Counted from the first letter of the stretch, positions 55,267-64,000 are shown. The stretch is DNA of 64,000 nt from Sphingomonas echinoides (GCF_029623395.1 NZ_JAPYKK010000001.1:186001-250000); one strand, 5' to 3'. Numbers and translations: made by a program. The notes: a model not told the origin generated them from the letters alone.

Positions 55267-55392
55267 GTCCGCCTTCTTCGCCTTGTCCCGCGCGATCTCG
55301 CGGTTGATCGAGACGAGCTGCCAGACGACGAACACGATCGTCGGCACTCCGACGATCGCCATGTCCATCAACGCGAACAGGCCGGAAGGCAT
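55213..55392 (-). CDS. Small single-helix membrane protein (59 aa) after bchO
   Basis: Starts ATG 55392, 4 nt after the bchO TAG. The protein MPSGLFALMDMAIVGVPTIV continues with FVVWQLVSINREIARDKAKK, giving one N-terminal membrane helix and a charged cytoplasmic tail of about 30 residues. It overlaps the 3' end of crtC on the other strand by 54 nt. The helix plus positively charged flank and its tight spacing support a real gene. Function is unknown; it may assist Mg-chelatase or be a conserved PGC micro-protein. Confidence 0.65.
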   Translation of the reverse strand: MPSGLFALMDMAIVGVPTIVFVVWQLVSINREIARDKAKKADSPESAGHAVGEHRLDDG

Positions 55393-55396
55393 TGCG

Positions 55397-56311
55397 CTAC
55401 GACACCGCTTGGGGGACCGGCATCGATGCCGGATCCGCCGCGAGGGCGCGGATCATCGCTGCCACGTCGGCGGGCCGTTCTTCATGCGCCAGATGCCCCA
55501 GATCCGGCAGGACCTGCACGTGACAGGCGGGCATCCGTTTCGCCGCCTGCTCGACCGAGGCCAATGGGATCGCCGCATCCGCCCCGCCGTGGAGCAGCAG
55601 CGCTGGCACGGTCATCCGGGGCAAGTCGCGCGCGAACGTGTCGAGATCCCACGCGGCCATCATCGTCAGCGCTCCTGCCACGTGATCCGACGTCGCGAAG
55701 AGCCGACGGTACAAGGTGACCCCAACGGGATCGATCCGCGACCCCGTCGCGCGCTGGAGATACGCCCCCGCATCCCCCGGTCCGCGAGCGAGCCCCGCGA
55801 CCAGATGCGGCACGAACGGGTTGACGAACAGCATCCGGGCGAAGGTCGGGAACATCTTCGCGGCCAGCCCCGGAAACGGCATCAGCGCCGGGTTGAGGCC
55901 GACGACGGCGTTCGGCGCGACGATGCCATCCAGCACCATCCGGAACGCGATCGCCGCACCGGCGGAATGCCCGACGACGAGATCGGGCGCAGCCCCAAGC
56001 ACGCGGAGCAAGTCGCCGACGCTCCGCGCCATTGCGGGCATCGCCAGACCACCGGTCGGACGCCCGGTCGTGAAGCCGTGCCCCGGCAAATCGGGGGCAA
56101 TCACGGTGAAGTCCGCCGCGAGCAAGGGGGCAAGCGCCCGCCAGCTGTGCGTTGCCGCGCCTGTGCCGTGCAGCAGCAGCACCGCCGGCGCAGTGCCTAA
56201 TTCTGCGCCGAGGACCTGTACGTGCCAGCGGATCCGCCCGGTATCGACGAAACGGCTCGCCGCGCGGTTGGGCCAGTCGCGCCCCTCGTCCGACCAGGTC
56301 GCGCGACTCAT
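55397..56311 (-). CDS. bchO: Alpha/beta hydrolase BchO (magnesium chelatase accessory)
   Basis: Alpha/beta-hydrolase found next to bchID in phototrophs. The 304-aa protein has the oxyanion HGTGAATHSWRALAP, nucleophile elbow VVGHSAGAAIAFRM and a C-terminal His in DLGHLAHEERP. The exact reaction is not established. It overlaps bchD by ATGA. Confidence 0.92.
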   Translation of the reverse strand: MSRATWSDEGRDWPNRAASRFVDTGRIRWHVQVLGAELGTAPAVLLLHGTGAATHSWRALAPLLAADFTVIAPDLPGHGFTTGRPTGGLAMPAMARSVGDLLRVLGAAPDLVVGHSAGAAIAFRMVLDGIVAPNAVVGLNPALMPFPGLAAKMFPTFARMLFVNPFVPHLVAGLARGPGDAGAYLQRATGSRIDPVGVTLYRRLFATSDHVAGALTMMAAWDLDTFARDLPRMTVPALLLHGGADAAIPLASVEQAAKRMPACHVQVLPDLGHLAHEERPADVAAMIRALAADPASMPVPQAVS

Positions 56312-58020
56312 GCCGCCTGTACCGCCGCGATCGCGCGGTGCATTGCGGCGGCATCGGCGCGCGGCAACGGCAGGTAGCGCGCGCCCATCGCGAGCGCGAG
56401 CCGCGCACCCTCAGGCCGCGGGCGGGCGGCGGTATCGATGAACACCGCCCCGATCCGCGCCTGCCCGATCGTCCGCGCCGCCAGCTCGGCTTCCTGCTCG
56501 GCGCGCGCGCGGACCGCGCTGCCGTCGAGCGCGATGTTCGCGCGACCATCGGTGAGGACGACGAGAAACGGCGTCCGCCCCCGCCCCCGCGCCGCTTCCG
56601 CCAGCGCGCGGGCGGCATCGAGGCCGGCGGCCAGTGGCGTTCCTCCGCCGCCGGGCAAGTCCGCCAATACGCGCCGGGCACGCGTCAGCGAGCGCGTTGG
56701 CGGAAGCAATACCTCCGCCGCAGTCCCGCGGAACGCGATCAGCGCGACCTGCGCGCGTTTTACATAGGCTTGGGCGAGCAACAGTTCGACCGCGCCTTTG
56801 GCTTCCGCCAGTCGCGCGGCCGCCGCCGATCCCGATGCATCGACCGCGAAGATCGTCAGCGTTTCCGCGCGCGCCTCGAACCGGCGAATGCGCAGGTCGT
56901 CACGACGGATGCGGATCGGACCGTTCCCCCGATCGCGCAGCGCCTGCCACGGCGCAGCGGCGCGAAGGGTATCGATCAGACTGAGCCGCAATCCGCCGCG
57001 CGGCACCCCTGCGCGCGCACTCAACGGCCGTCCGCGGACAGCGGACTTGCGCCGTTCCCCCGCGCCCCGCGACCGAGTGCTTCCGCGCGGTCCTCGTCCG
57101 AGCGCAAGGCGTTCGAGCACGTCGCGCGGAAGCGTCGCCAGCGCGGCGGCGAGGATCACATCCTCGGGAAGGTCGGATCCGGTCTGCTCCCCCTCGCTCT
57201 CGTTGTTTTCGGGCGGCGGCGGTGGTGGGGCGGTGGTCCTGTCGGGCTCGGACGTCGGTGGAAGCCGGGTCGCACGCGGCCCCAGGACGAGGCGCACCGC
57301 AAGCAGCACGTCATCGCTGTCGATCGTCGAACGCCCGGCCAATGCTGCGGCGGCGCGAGCCGCCCGGAGCGCGAACACCGGCGCGCGCGCGGAGTCGACG
57401 CCAAGCGCCAGCGCGGTCGCGGCGAGGATCGTGATGGGGTCGATCGCGGCAGGATCGTCTTCCATGCCACTTGTCGAAACCGGCGGGTGCGCCGCCATGC
57501 GCTGTTCCGCGAGCGTGCCCGGGACAGCGGCATCCGGGAGTCTACATTCGGAGAGGTCGATCCGAAACGCCAGCCGCTCGACCAGCGCGGCCGGTGGCGC
57601 TTCCTCTTCGACGCCGTCGTCAAGCGCGATCACCGCAAGCCGCACGGACGCGCCATCCACCGCACCCGCATCGAGCACCGCCGCGATCTGCGCCGCCGTC
57701 GCCCCACTCATACGCTCCGCCATCGGTAGCACGACCACGCCACCGTCCGCAGCAGCCAACACGCCGCGTTGCCGCACCGGTCGGCCAAGCGCGAGCGTTG
57801 CGGTGAGATCGAGCCCGCCGACCAGTCCGTCGCCATCGACATGCGCAGGGATTCGCCGCAGCGGGGCGTTGTCCGGAAGCGCCGCGTGCAGGGCCGCGAC
57901 CACCTCGTCGCGCAGGTCGCCGCCGCCCCGCAGGATGATTCCCCCCAGCCCGACCGAATCGATTGCGCATAAGCGTGCTGCCATCAGCGCATCGTCCAGC
58001 GACGAAGGCTTGGCGATCAT
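56308..58020 (-). CDS. bchD: Magnesium chelatase subunit D
   Basis: AAA+ plus integrin-I-like subunit that bridges BchI and BchH. The 570-aa protein has a degenerate AAA+ N-terminal half, a Pro/acidic linker (APPPPPPENNESEGEQ), and a VWA domain with the MIDAS motif DASGSAAA, GGGTPLAAGL and LTDGRAN. ATG 58020 overlaps bchI. Confidence 0.95.
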   Translation of the reverse strand: MIAKPSSLDDALMAARLCAIDSVGLGGIILRGGGDLRDEVVAALHAALPDNAPLRRIPAHVDGDGLVGGLDLTATLALGRPVRQRGVLAAADGGVVVLPMAERMSGATAAQIAAVLDAGAVDGASVRLAVIALDDGVEEEAPPAALVERLAFRIDLSECRLPDAAVPGTLAEQRMAAHPPVSTSGMEDDPAAIDPITILAATALALGVDSARAPVFALRAARAAAALAGRSTIDSDDVLLAVRLVLGPRATRLPPTSEPDRTTAPPPPPPENNESEGEQTGSDLPEDVILAAALATLPRDVLERLALGRGPRGSTRSRGAGERRKSAVRGRPLSARAGVPRGGLRLSLIDTLRAAAPWQALRDRGNGPIRIRRDDLRIRRFEARAETLTIFAVDASGSAAAARLAEAKGAVELLLAQAYVKRAQVALIAFRGTAAEVLLPPTRSLTRARRVLADLPGGGGTPLAAGLDAARALAEAARGRGRTPFLVVLTDGRANIALDGSAVRARAEQEAELAARTIGQARIGAVFIDTAARPRPEGARLALAMGARYLPLPRADAAAMHRAIAAVQAA

Positions 58021-58997
58021 GCCGCCGCCAGGTCTTCCAGCGCGCGTTCGATGCGGACGGTCGATCCGGTTTCGTCGAGCACCCCACGCCGCAACCGATG
58101 CCGCAGCGCAAGCGGCGCGACCCGTGCGATGTGCTCCGTCGCGACCGACCCTGCGCCTTCCAGCGCCGCGAGTGCGCGGCTCGCGCGCATCAGCGTCAGC
58201 TCGCCGCGCAGCCCGTCCGCCCCAACCGCCATACACAATTGAGCCGCACGGGCGAGCATCGCGTCTGGCACTGCCACCGCGGACACGGCTGCGCGTCCGC
58301 GCGCGATCCGCTTCACCGTCTTCTTTTCGGAACTGTGCCAGCTTTCGGCAAAGGCTTCGGGGGTTCGCTCGAACGCGTCGCACCGCTTCAGGATCTCAAC
58401 TCGGCTTGCCAGGTCCTGCGGGGTCCGCACCTCGACCGACAGGCCGAAGCGGTCGAGCAATTGCGGACGCAGTTCGCCTTCTTCGGGGTTGCCGCTGCCG
58501 ACCAGCACGAAGCGTGCGGGATGCCGTACCGACAGCCCTTCCCGCTCGACGACATTCTCGCCCGACGCTGCAACGTCGAGCAGCAGGTCGACGATATGGT
58601 CCTCGAGCAGATTGACCTCGTCGATATACAGGAACCCGCCATTTGCGCGCGCCAGCAGACCAGGCTCGAACGCTTTCACGCCAGCCCCCAGCGCACGCTC
58701 GAGATCGAGCGCGCCGACGACCCGGTCCTCGGTGGCCCCCAAGGGCAGATCGACGAAGGGGACCGGTACGGTGGCCTTCGCCGGCGGCGGTACTGCGCCC
58801 TCCGGATGGAACCCCGCGAGCGCGGCGGACATCGGCGGGAGCAGCGCCGCCAGCGCCCGCACTGCGGTCGACTTGCCCGTCCCGCGATCCCCGAACACCA
58901 TCACGCCGCCGATCCGCGGATCGACCGCGGCGATCAGCAGCGCGAGCTTCATCTCGTCCTGACCGACGATCGCCGAAAAGGGAAAGGCCTTGCCCAT
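58017..58997 (-). CDS. bchI: Magnesium chelatase ATPase subunit I
   Basis: AAA+ ATPase that drives Mg insertion with BchD and BchH. The 326-aa protein has Walker A FGDRGTGKST, Walker B LYIDEVNLL, LVGSGNPEEGELRPQLLDRF and a sensor region. It begins MGKAFPFSAIVGQDEMK at ATG 58997. Upstream lies a PpsR site. Confidence 0.97.
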   Translation of the reverse strand: MGKAFPFSAIVGQDEMKLALLIAAVDPRIGGVMVFGDRGTGKSTAVRALAALLPPMSAALAGFHPEGAVPPPAKATVPVPFVDLPLGATEDRVVGALDLERALGAGVKAFEPGLLARANGGFLYIDEVNLLEDHIVDLLLDVAASGENVVEREGLSVRHPARFVLVGSGNPEEGELRPQLLDRFGLSVEVRTPQDLASRVEILKRCDAFERTPEAFAESWHSSEKKTVKRIARGRAAVSAVAVPDAMLARAAQLCMAVGADGLRGELTLMRASRALAALEGAGSVATEHIARVAPLALRHRLRRGVLDETGSTVRIERALEDLAAA

Positions 58998-59005
58998 ACG
59001 CTTGG

Positions 59006-59023
59006 TGTACCACACACTTGACA
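59006..59023. promoter_or_regulatory. PpsR operator in the bchI/tspO divergent region
   Basis: TGTACCACACACTTGACA fits TGT-N12-ACA, with weaker inner symmetry than the other sites. Next to it is a separate inverted repeat CACTTG-N8-CAAGTG. It lies 9 nt before the bchI start. Confidence 0.65.
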
Positions 59024-59075
59024 CCGGGCAAGTGGACACTGGTGTTTCGGGGCGCGATGCTTCAAGGAATTTACG

Positions 59076-59573
59076 ATGAATCCGCTCTATGTCTCCGGCG
59101 CCTGTGCGATCGCGCTTCTCGTAGCCGGCGGTCTCGCAACGCCGATCGGCGCTTGGTACCGCGATTTGCGCAAGCCGAGCTGGCAGCCCCCCAATTGGCT
59201 GTTCGGTCCGGCATGGACAATTCTGCTGGGCCTCGCGGCCTGGTCGGCGGCGATCGCGTGGACTGCGGCTCCGGATGCGGCGGGGCGCACCACGGTGGTC
59301 ATCCTGTTCGCAGTCAACGCGCTGTTCCATTTCCTGTGGAGCCCGCTGTTCTTTGCGCTTCGCCGTCCCGACTGGGCCCTCATCGAGGTCGTGTTCCTGT
59401 GGGGGTCGCTCGTCGCGCTCCTCGTTGGCCTTGCGCCGATCTCAGGCTTTGCCGCGCTGCTGATCGTGCCCTATTTCCTGTGGGTCAGCTTCGCGGCGGT
59501 GCTCAACTGGGCGATCGTGCGCCTCAACGCGCCGTTTGGACAAGCGGATCGGACACCGCGCGCCCAACCCTAG
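59076..59573 (+). CDS. TspO/MBR family protein, second copy
   Basis: The 165-aa five-helix protein has YRDLRKPSWQPPNWLFGPAW, LFAVNALFHFLWSPLFFALR and RRPDWALIE, like the copy at 19.1 kb but clearly diverged. It is divergent from bchI and shares the PpsR-site region, so it may be co-regulated with pigment genes. Its 3' end overlaps the next gene on the other strand by 50 nt. Confidence 0.9.
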   Translation: MNPLYVSGACAIALLVAGGLATPIGAWYRDLRKPSWQPPNWLFGPAWTILLGLAAWSAAIAWTAAPDAAGRTTVVILFAVNALFHFLWSPLFFALRRPDWALIEVVFLWGSLVALLVGLAPISGFAALLIVPYFLWVSFAAVLNWAIVRLNAPFGQADRTPRAQP

Positions 59574-60198
59574 ACTGCGCCGCCGCCATCCGCGCGAACT
59601 GGTCGATCGCGGCGACCCGCTCGACGATGTCGGCGCGGTAGAGCGCGCCCGCCGGAGTCACCGCCAGCGCATACGCCCAGAAGGGACGCGCCGCGGTCAG
59701 ATCGCCCGCGTCGACATACGCCATTCCGAGGAAGAACGCCGGCCCCGGTGTGCCGGGCGCAAGCGCCACCGCTCGGCTGAACGCGAATTTCGCGGCGGGC
59801 GATACCGCGCGATCGTGCAAGGCCAGGACATAGCCGAGTTCGGTCCACAACGCCGAATCACGCGGATGTTGCGCGAGATCCTGCAACAGCCCTTGTGCGG
59901 CGGCGTGCGTATCCCCCGTCTCAAGCCGTCCATCCGCACTGGCGAGCGCGAGCGCGTCCGGCGATTGCGGCGCGAACACTGCCGTCCGGAACGCCACCAT
60001 TCCGGGATCCACCGCAATCGGTACGCTGGCGGCGCGGACCAGGATCCCCGGCTGGTGCCGAACTGCCTGTACCGCAAACCCGGTCGCCCCGACCATCAGC
60101 GTAGCGCCGACCAGCATCGCGAGCGACCGCGCGATTCCCAGCGACCACAGCAGACCCACGGTCGCCGCCCCCATCAACGCCAGCATCACCATGTTCAT
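59524..60198 (-). CDS. TPR-containing protein, CycH/CcmI-like
   Basis: The 224-aa protein has two N-terminal membrane helices (LMGAATVGLLWSLGIARSLA and the next) and a C-terminal TPR region (LGYVLALHDRAVSPAAKFAF, GMAYVDAGDLTAARPFW). This is the layout of CcmI/CycH apocytochrome chaperones used in c-type cytochrome maturation, but the protein is shorter and only part of the family. It is found at PGC edges, where it could serve PufC maturation. Confidence 0.65.
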   Translation of the reverse strand: MNMVMLALMGAATVGLLWSLGIARSLAMLVGATLMVGATGFAVQAVRHQPGILVRAASVPIAVDPGMVAFRTAVFAPQSPDALALASADGRLETGDTHAAAQGLLQDLAQHPRDSALWTELGYVLALHDRAVSPAAKFAFSRAVALAPGTPGPAFFLGMAYVDAGDLTAARPFWAYALAVTPAGALYRADIVERVAAIDQFARMAAAQSRVGRAVSDPLVQTAR

Positions 60199-60442
60199 AG
60201 CATCACGCCCCGCACGGTTGCCGTGCCGATGCGCTCCACCCCGACCAACCGATCCGCCATTTCGGCCAGGGCAGGACATTTCGACACCGGTACGGGATAC
60301 GCTTCCTTCGATCCGAGCGCCACAATTTCAAAGGAGCGGCAGATCGGCAGCGCAAACAGATCGACCGCGCCCGATCTGGCTCGCTATGACCGGCGCAGGA
60401 GGAGCCCATTGTGACCAAGCCATTCAACCCCGGGACGCCGCA

Positions 60443-60913
60443 ATGATCACGCTGATTCTGGCGCGCGCTACGAATGGCGTGATCGGTCGGGACGGCGCGC
60501 TGCCGTGGCACATTCCCGCCGATCTCAAACGTTTCAAAGCGCTGACCATGGGCAAACCCATGATCATGGGGCGGAAAACGTTCGACAGTTTCCCCGCGCC
60601 GCTGCCGGGGCGGCGCCACATCGTGCTGACCCGCGACCGGGACTGGCGCGCCGACGGAGCGGAACCGGTGTACGACGTGGACGCTGCGCTCGCCTGTGCC
60701 GGGGACGGAGCGGTTGCGGTGATCGGGGGCGCCGAAGTGTTCGCGCTATTCGAACCGCTCGCCGACAAGCTTGAACTAACCGAAGTCCACGCCTCGCCCG
60801 TAGGCGACGTGACCGTCCCGCGTTTCGTCGGTTGGAAGGAAACCGCGCGGGAAGACCATTCCGCGACCGAATCTCAACCGGCGTACAGCTTTGTAACCTC
60901 CGCAAGACTTTGA
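60443..60913 (+). CDS. folA: Dihydrofolate reductase
   Basis: Reduces dihydrofolate to tetrahydrofolate with NADPH, complementing ThyA. The 156-aa protein starts MITLILARATNGVIGRDGAL, with LPWHIPADLKRFKALTMGKP, PMIMGRKTFDSFP and VIGGAEVFALF, all diagnostic. The 244-nt gap upstream to the CycH-like gene shows no other feature that I can identify. Confidence 0.97.
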   Translation: MITLILARATNGVIGRDGALPWHIPADLKRFKALTMGKPMIMGRKTFDSFPAPLPGRRHIVLTRDRDWRADGAEPVYDVDAALACAGDGAVAVIGGAEVFALFEPLADKLELTEVHASPVGDVTVPRFVGWKETAREDHSATESQPAYSFVTSARL

Positions 60914-61023
60914 AACGTCGCGCGGGGTTGTCGCCACCGTTACCAGACCGCATACCGACGGCATGACCGGACGTGGCATCGCGGATGCCGCATAAAAGTC
61001 CTGCATGATGGAGAGCGGTGCCG

Positions 61024-62196
61024 ATGCGCAAAGTCCTGGGGGCGGTGGCCGGCATCGTCGCGCTTGCGGCAATCCTGTTCTTCATGCTCGCGCCCAGCAT
61101 GATCGAGCGCAGCATGAACGTCGTGGCACCGCTGCCCTTACCGATCTCGCCGCGCGCCGCGGCGCTCCACGCGCGGTTGCAGGTCGCCGACATGCATGCC
61201 GACAGCCTGCTGTGGAACCGCGACCTGCTGACGGAGTCGCGGCAGGGACAGGTCGACGTACCCCGACTGCTGAAAGGCAACGTCGCGCTGCAAGTGTTCT
61301 CGTCGGTCACGAAGACACCGAAACGGCAGAATTACGACTCGAACCCGGCCAACAGCGACACCATAACCGCGCTCGCCATCGCCCAATTGCAGCCGCCGCG
61401 CACGTGGGGATCGCTGCTGCAACGCTCGCTGTGGCATGCCAGCAAGCTCGATCGTTTTGCCGCCGCCTCGAACGGACGCTTGCGCGTGATCCGGTCCGCC
61501 GCGCAGTTCGACCGCCTGCTCGCCGATCGAGTCGAAGGCGCCAAGGTCGTCGGCGCGATGCTGTCGATCGAGGGGTTGCAGGACCTCGAAGGTCAGCTTT
61601 CCAATCTCGACGTTTTGCACGGCGCCGGGTTTCGGATGGCGGGCCTCGCGCATTTCTTCGACAATGATGTCGCGGGATCGATGCACGGGGAGCGCAAGGC
61701 AGGTCTCACGCCGCTCGGACGACAGGTGGTGCGGCGGATGGAAGCGCTGGGGATGATCGTCGATATCGCCCATTCCAGTCACGCGACGATCGCCGACGTG
61801 CTCGCGCTGGCCCGCCGCCCCGTGGTCGCGAGCCACGGCGGCGTACAGGCGACGTGCCGGGTCAATCGCAACCTGACGGACGCGGAAATCCGCGGCGTCG
61901 CCCGGACCGGTGGCGTCGTCGGGATCGGCTATTGGGACGGCGCGATCTGCTCGACGCGGCCGGATGCGGCGGCGGCGGCGATCGCGCACGTCCGCGATCT
62001 CGTCGGAGTGGATCATGTCGGCCTCGGCTCCGATTTCGACGGCGCGGTCACCACGGCGTTTGATTCGGCGCACGTCGCCGCGATCACGCAAGCGCTGCTC
62101 GATCGCGGGTTCAGCGATGCCGATATCGGCAAGGTGATGGGGGGCAATGTGCTCCGCGTGATCCGCGCTGGGATCGTTCCGAACAAACCTGCCTAG
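61024..62196 (+). CDS. Membrane dipeptidase (peptidase family M19)
   Basis: Zinc dipeptidase related to renal dipeptidase, 390 aa, with an N-terminal membrane anchor (VAGIVALAAILFFMLAPSMI). Zinc-ligand motifs are visible: ADMHADSLLW, then IEGLQDL, IVDIAHSSHAT, VVASHGGVQ and GLGSDFDGAV. It probably acts in the periplasm on dipeptides. GTG 61018 is a possible earlier start. Confidence 0.9.
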   Translation: MRKVLGAVAGIVALAAILFFMLAPSMIERSMNVVAPLPLPISPRAAALHARLQVADMHADSLLWNRDLLTESRQGQVDVPRLLKGNVALQVFSSVTKTPKRQNYDSNPANSDTITALAIAQLQPPRTWGSLLQRSLWHASKLDRFAAASNGRLRVIRSAAQFDRLLADRVEGAKVVGAMLSIEGLQDLEGQLSNLDVLHGAGFRMAGLAHFFDNDVAGSMHGERKAGLTPLGRQVVRRMEALGMIVDIAHSSHATIADVLALARRPVVASHGGVQATCRVNRNLTDAEIRGVARTGGVVGIGYWDGAICSTRPDAAAAAIAHVRDLVGVDHVGLGSDFDGAVTTAFDSAHVAAITQALLDRGFSDADIGKVMGGNVLRVIRAGIVPNKPA

Positions 62197-62230
62197 CGCA
62201 GCCGCTTCGCCGTGCTTATAGGCCGCATCC

Positions 62231-63157
62231 ATGGAGCGGCTCGACGGCAGCTCGGCGGTTCCGGAGCGCTTGCGCGGTGGGATCATCGCGCTCGGCAATT
62301 TCGATGGATTTCACCTGGGGCATCAGGCCGTGGTCGGCAGTGCCGTCGCGCGCGCGCGCGCCGAGGGACGTCCGGCGTTGGTCGGGACGTTCGATCCGCA
62401 CCCGATCCGCCATTTCGTGCCTGACAGCGCTCCGTTCCGGCTCAGCACGCTCGATCAACGCCAACGCCTGTTCGCGGAAGCGGGCGCAGACGCCATGGTG
62501 GTGTTCCACTTCGACACCGCGCTCGCCGCGCTGGGGGCCGAGGCGTTCGTCGAGCAGTTGCTGATCGACCAGATCGGGATCGCCGGCGCGGTTACGGGCG
62601 AAGACTTTACCTTCGGCAAGGGCCGCAGCGGATCGGTCGCGATGTTGGCGGAGATTGGCGCGACGCGTGGTTTTTCGGTCGATACGGTGGCGCCGGTGAT
62701 GCTCGACGATACGCCGGTTTCGTCGAGCCGCATCCGCACCTTGCTTCAGCAGGGCGATCCGCGCGGCGCCGCGCGCCTGCTCACGCGCCCGTTTGCGATC
62801 GAAGGTACCGTCCAGCATGGCGACAAGCTCGGGCGGACGATCGGCTACCCGACGGCCAATCTCGACATGGGGCAGTATGTCCGGCCGGCCTACGGCATCT
62901 ATGCAGTGCGCGGACGTCTGGCGGACGGGCGGATGGTGGACGGTGCAGCGAACCTGGGAATCCGCCCGAGCTTCGATCCGCCGAAGGAATTGCTCGAGCC
63001 GTTCTTCTTCGACTTTTCGGGCGATCTGTACGGTCAGGTAATCGAGGTTGCGCTGATCGAATATCTCCGCCCAGAGGCGAAGTTCGACACGCTGGAAGCG
63101 CTCACCACGCAGATGGACGCCGACTGTCTGCGCGCGCGAGACCTGCTCTCGGCCTGA
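62231..63157 (+). CDS. ribF: Bifunctional riboflavin kinase/FAD synthetase
   Basis: Converts riboflavin to FMN and then FAD. The 308-aa protein has the adenylyltransferase domain with ALGNFDGFHLGHQAVV, GTFDPHP and VTGEDFTFGKGRSG, and the kinase domain with GRTIGYPTANLDM and GIYAVRG. Length and domain order are normal. Confidence 0.97.
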   Translation: MERLDGSSAVPERLRGGIIALGNFDGFHLGHQAVVGSAVARARAEGRPALVGTFDPHPIRHFVPDSAPFRLSTLDQRQRLFAEAGADAMVVFHFDTALAALGAEAFVEQLLIDQIGIAGAVTGEDFTFGKGRSGSVAMLAEIGATRGFSVDTVAPVMLDDTPVSSSRIRTLLQQGDPRGAARLLTRPFAIEGTVQHGDKLGRTIGYPTANLDMGQYVRPAYGIYAVRGRLADGRMVDGAANLGIRPSFDPPKELLEPFFFDFSGDLYGQVIEVALIEYLRPEAKFDTLEALTTQMDADCLRARDLLSA

Positions 63158-63332
63158 CGTTAACCAGGTAACGCCAAGACTTCGTTCGATATCCTCAAGT
63201 ACTCCCCGCATTTTGCGACACACTGCGCGTAGCTGAACAGCAGGTTGTTTCAGGTTCATGCAACGTTGCTAGAACAGGGATCGTTCTTGCTGTGGAATTG
63301 ATCCAAGCACGGTGTAACTGGGAGAAACTTTC

Positions 63333-63656
63333 ATGCGTACGTTCTTGATGGCGCTCAGCGCCGCTTCGCTCGCCATCCCCGCAACCATGGCGTTCCCGAC
63401 CGCGGAAGCCAGCGCGCGCGATCATCATCGCCGCTATGCGCCGCGCGTCTATGAGGGGCGCGACGGTCGCCGCTATTGCCGCCATTCGGACGGCACGACC
63501 GGCCTGCTCATCGGCGGCGTCGGCGGGGCGTTGCTCGGTAACCAGATCGCCGGTCGCGGCGACAAGACGCTCGGCACCGTCCTGGGCGGGGTTGCGGGGG
63601 CGTTCGGTGGCCGCGCGATCGACCGCGCCAGCACGGCGAGTCGTCGCTGCAACTAA
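63333..63656 (+). CDS. Glycine zipper 2TM domain protein
   Basis: The 107-aa protein has a signal peptide ending near ATMAFPTAEASA, then a basic stretch with DGRRYCRHSDGTTG and a glycine-zipper region GLLIGGVGGALLGNQIAGRG and TVLGGVAGAFGGRAI. Such proteins sit in the envelope. The function is not established. A terminator follows. Confidence 0.88.
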   Translation: MRTFLMALSAASLAIPATMAFPTAEASARDHHRRYAPRVYEGRDGRRYCRHSDGTTGLLIGGVGGALLGNQIAGRGDKTLGTVLGGVAGAFGGRAIDRASTASRRCN

Positions 63657-63684
63657 CAGCCGTCACATCCGCACCCTATATCCA

Positions 63685-63712
63685 ACGCGGGCCCCAACGG
63701 GCCCGCGTTTTT
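63685..63712 (+). terminator. Rho-independent terminator
   Basis: Stem CGCGGGCCC / GGGCCCGCG with a CAAC loop followed by TTTTT. It ends the glycine-zipper transcript and separates it from the OsmC gene. Confidence 0.93.
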
Positions 63713-63732
63713 ATGCGCCAAGGAGAATGACG

Positions 63733-64000
63733 ATGACCACACGCAGCGGATCGGCCAAATATGACGGCCTCGGCAAGGCCGGCAAGGGCCATGTCTCGAC
63801 TCAGTCGGGCGTTCTTTCGGACACGCAATATGGCTTCAACAGCCGCTTCGAGGACGGTGCCGGCACCAACCCCGAGGAACTGATCGCAGCCGCGCACGCA
63901 AGCTGCTTTACGATGGCGCTTAGCTTTGCACTCGCGAAGGCCGGTTTCACCGACGGCAAGCTCGAGACGACCGCCAAGGTTACGCTCGACAAGGACGGCG
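63733..64000 (+). CDS. OsmC family peroxiredoxin/stress protein (5' part; runs off the window)
   Basis: The visible 89 residues start [20 protein letters not shown] and contain [20 protein letters not shown], the OsmC/Ohr signature with the first redox Cys. It is probably an organic hydroperoxide or osmotic-stress protein. ATG 63733 is preferred since AGGAG lies 7 nt upstream; ATG 63727 is too close. Confidence 0.88.
   Translation, partial: MTTRSGSAKYDGLGKAGKGHVSTQSGVLSDTQYGFNSRFEDGAGTNPEELIAAAHASCFTMALSFALAKAGFTDGKLETTAKVTLDKDG

Noticed and set aside
63286..63300. GAAC-N7-GTTC-like pattern before the glycine-zipper gene as an SOS box
   Set aside because: It is an inverted, not a direct, repeat, so it does not match the alphaproteobacterial LexA operator.

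Overview
The window is about 64 kb of high-GC DNA from an alphaproteobacterium, most likely Sphingomonas or a close relative. It contains an almost complete photosynthesis gene cluster (PGC), roughly 18.9-60.2 kb. The Sphingomonadales assignment is inferred from the gene order (crtF-bchCXYZ-pufBALMC, bchFNBHLM-lhaA-puhABC-acsF-puhE-hemA), an aerobic-type AcsF cyclase, ALA-synthase-type hemA, a direct-repeat SOS box GTTC-N7-GTTC and sphingomonad-style intergenic palindromes. Gene content points to an aerobic anoxygenic phototroph: oxygen-dependent AcsF is present and no bchE is seen. Neither pufQ nor pufX is seen, and no puc antenna genes.

Left flank (1-18.8 kb): the N-terminal part of RNase E (minus), a cell-wall amidase, penicillin-binding protein 1A, release factor 2, a methyltransferase with a lipobox, a RadC-like JAB protein, thymidylate synthase, an FAH-family hydrolase, the SOS mutagenesis cassette imuA-imuB-dnaE2 under a clear LexA-type box, an aldo/keto reductase, a GH10 xylanase and a lipoprotein cytochrome c.

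PGC (18.9-60.2 kb). The minus-strand block bchG-bch2-bchP-tspO plus an unlabelled 85-aa membrane protein makes the phytylated pigment. ppsR and ppaA/aerR are the redox/light repressor and the B12-dependent antirepressor. The plus-strand superoperon bchF-N-B-H-L-M-lhaA-puhA-B-C-orf98-acsF-puhE-hemA covers ALA supply, Mg insertion, cyclisation, protochlorophyllide reduction and reaction-centre H/assembly. The converging minus-strand superoperon crtF-bchC-X-Y-Z-pufB-A-L-M-C-DUF3422 makes BChl a and the RC-LH1 core with its tetraheme cytochrome. crtD-crtC (plus) and bchI-bchD-bchO plus an unlabelled 59-aa membrane protein (minus) follow. A second tspO and a CycH-like TPR protein close the cluster. 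PpsR-type palindromes (TGT-N12-ACA or one mismatch) lie in the promoter regions of bchG, ppaA/bchF, crtF-bchC, crtF/crtD and bchI/tspO, so one regulator can plausibly control the whole cluster. Most neighbouring genes overlap by ATGA or GTGA, which suggests translational coupling.

Right flank (60.4-64 kb): dihydrofolate reductase, an M19 dipeptidase, bifunctional RibF, a glycine-zipper protein with a terminator, and the start of an OsmC-family protein.

The most unusual observations are two ~106-108 bp composite palindromic elements carried in frame inside bchB and bchY, a third inverted repeat separating bchY from bchZ, two small membrane-protein genes (one apparently starting with CTG) and a crtC whose conserved N-terminus has no canonical start codon nearby. 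No tRNA, rRNA, CRISPR array, transposase or integrase gene was seen.
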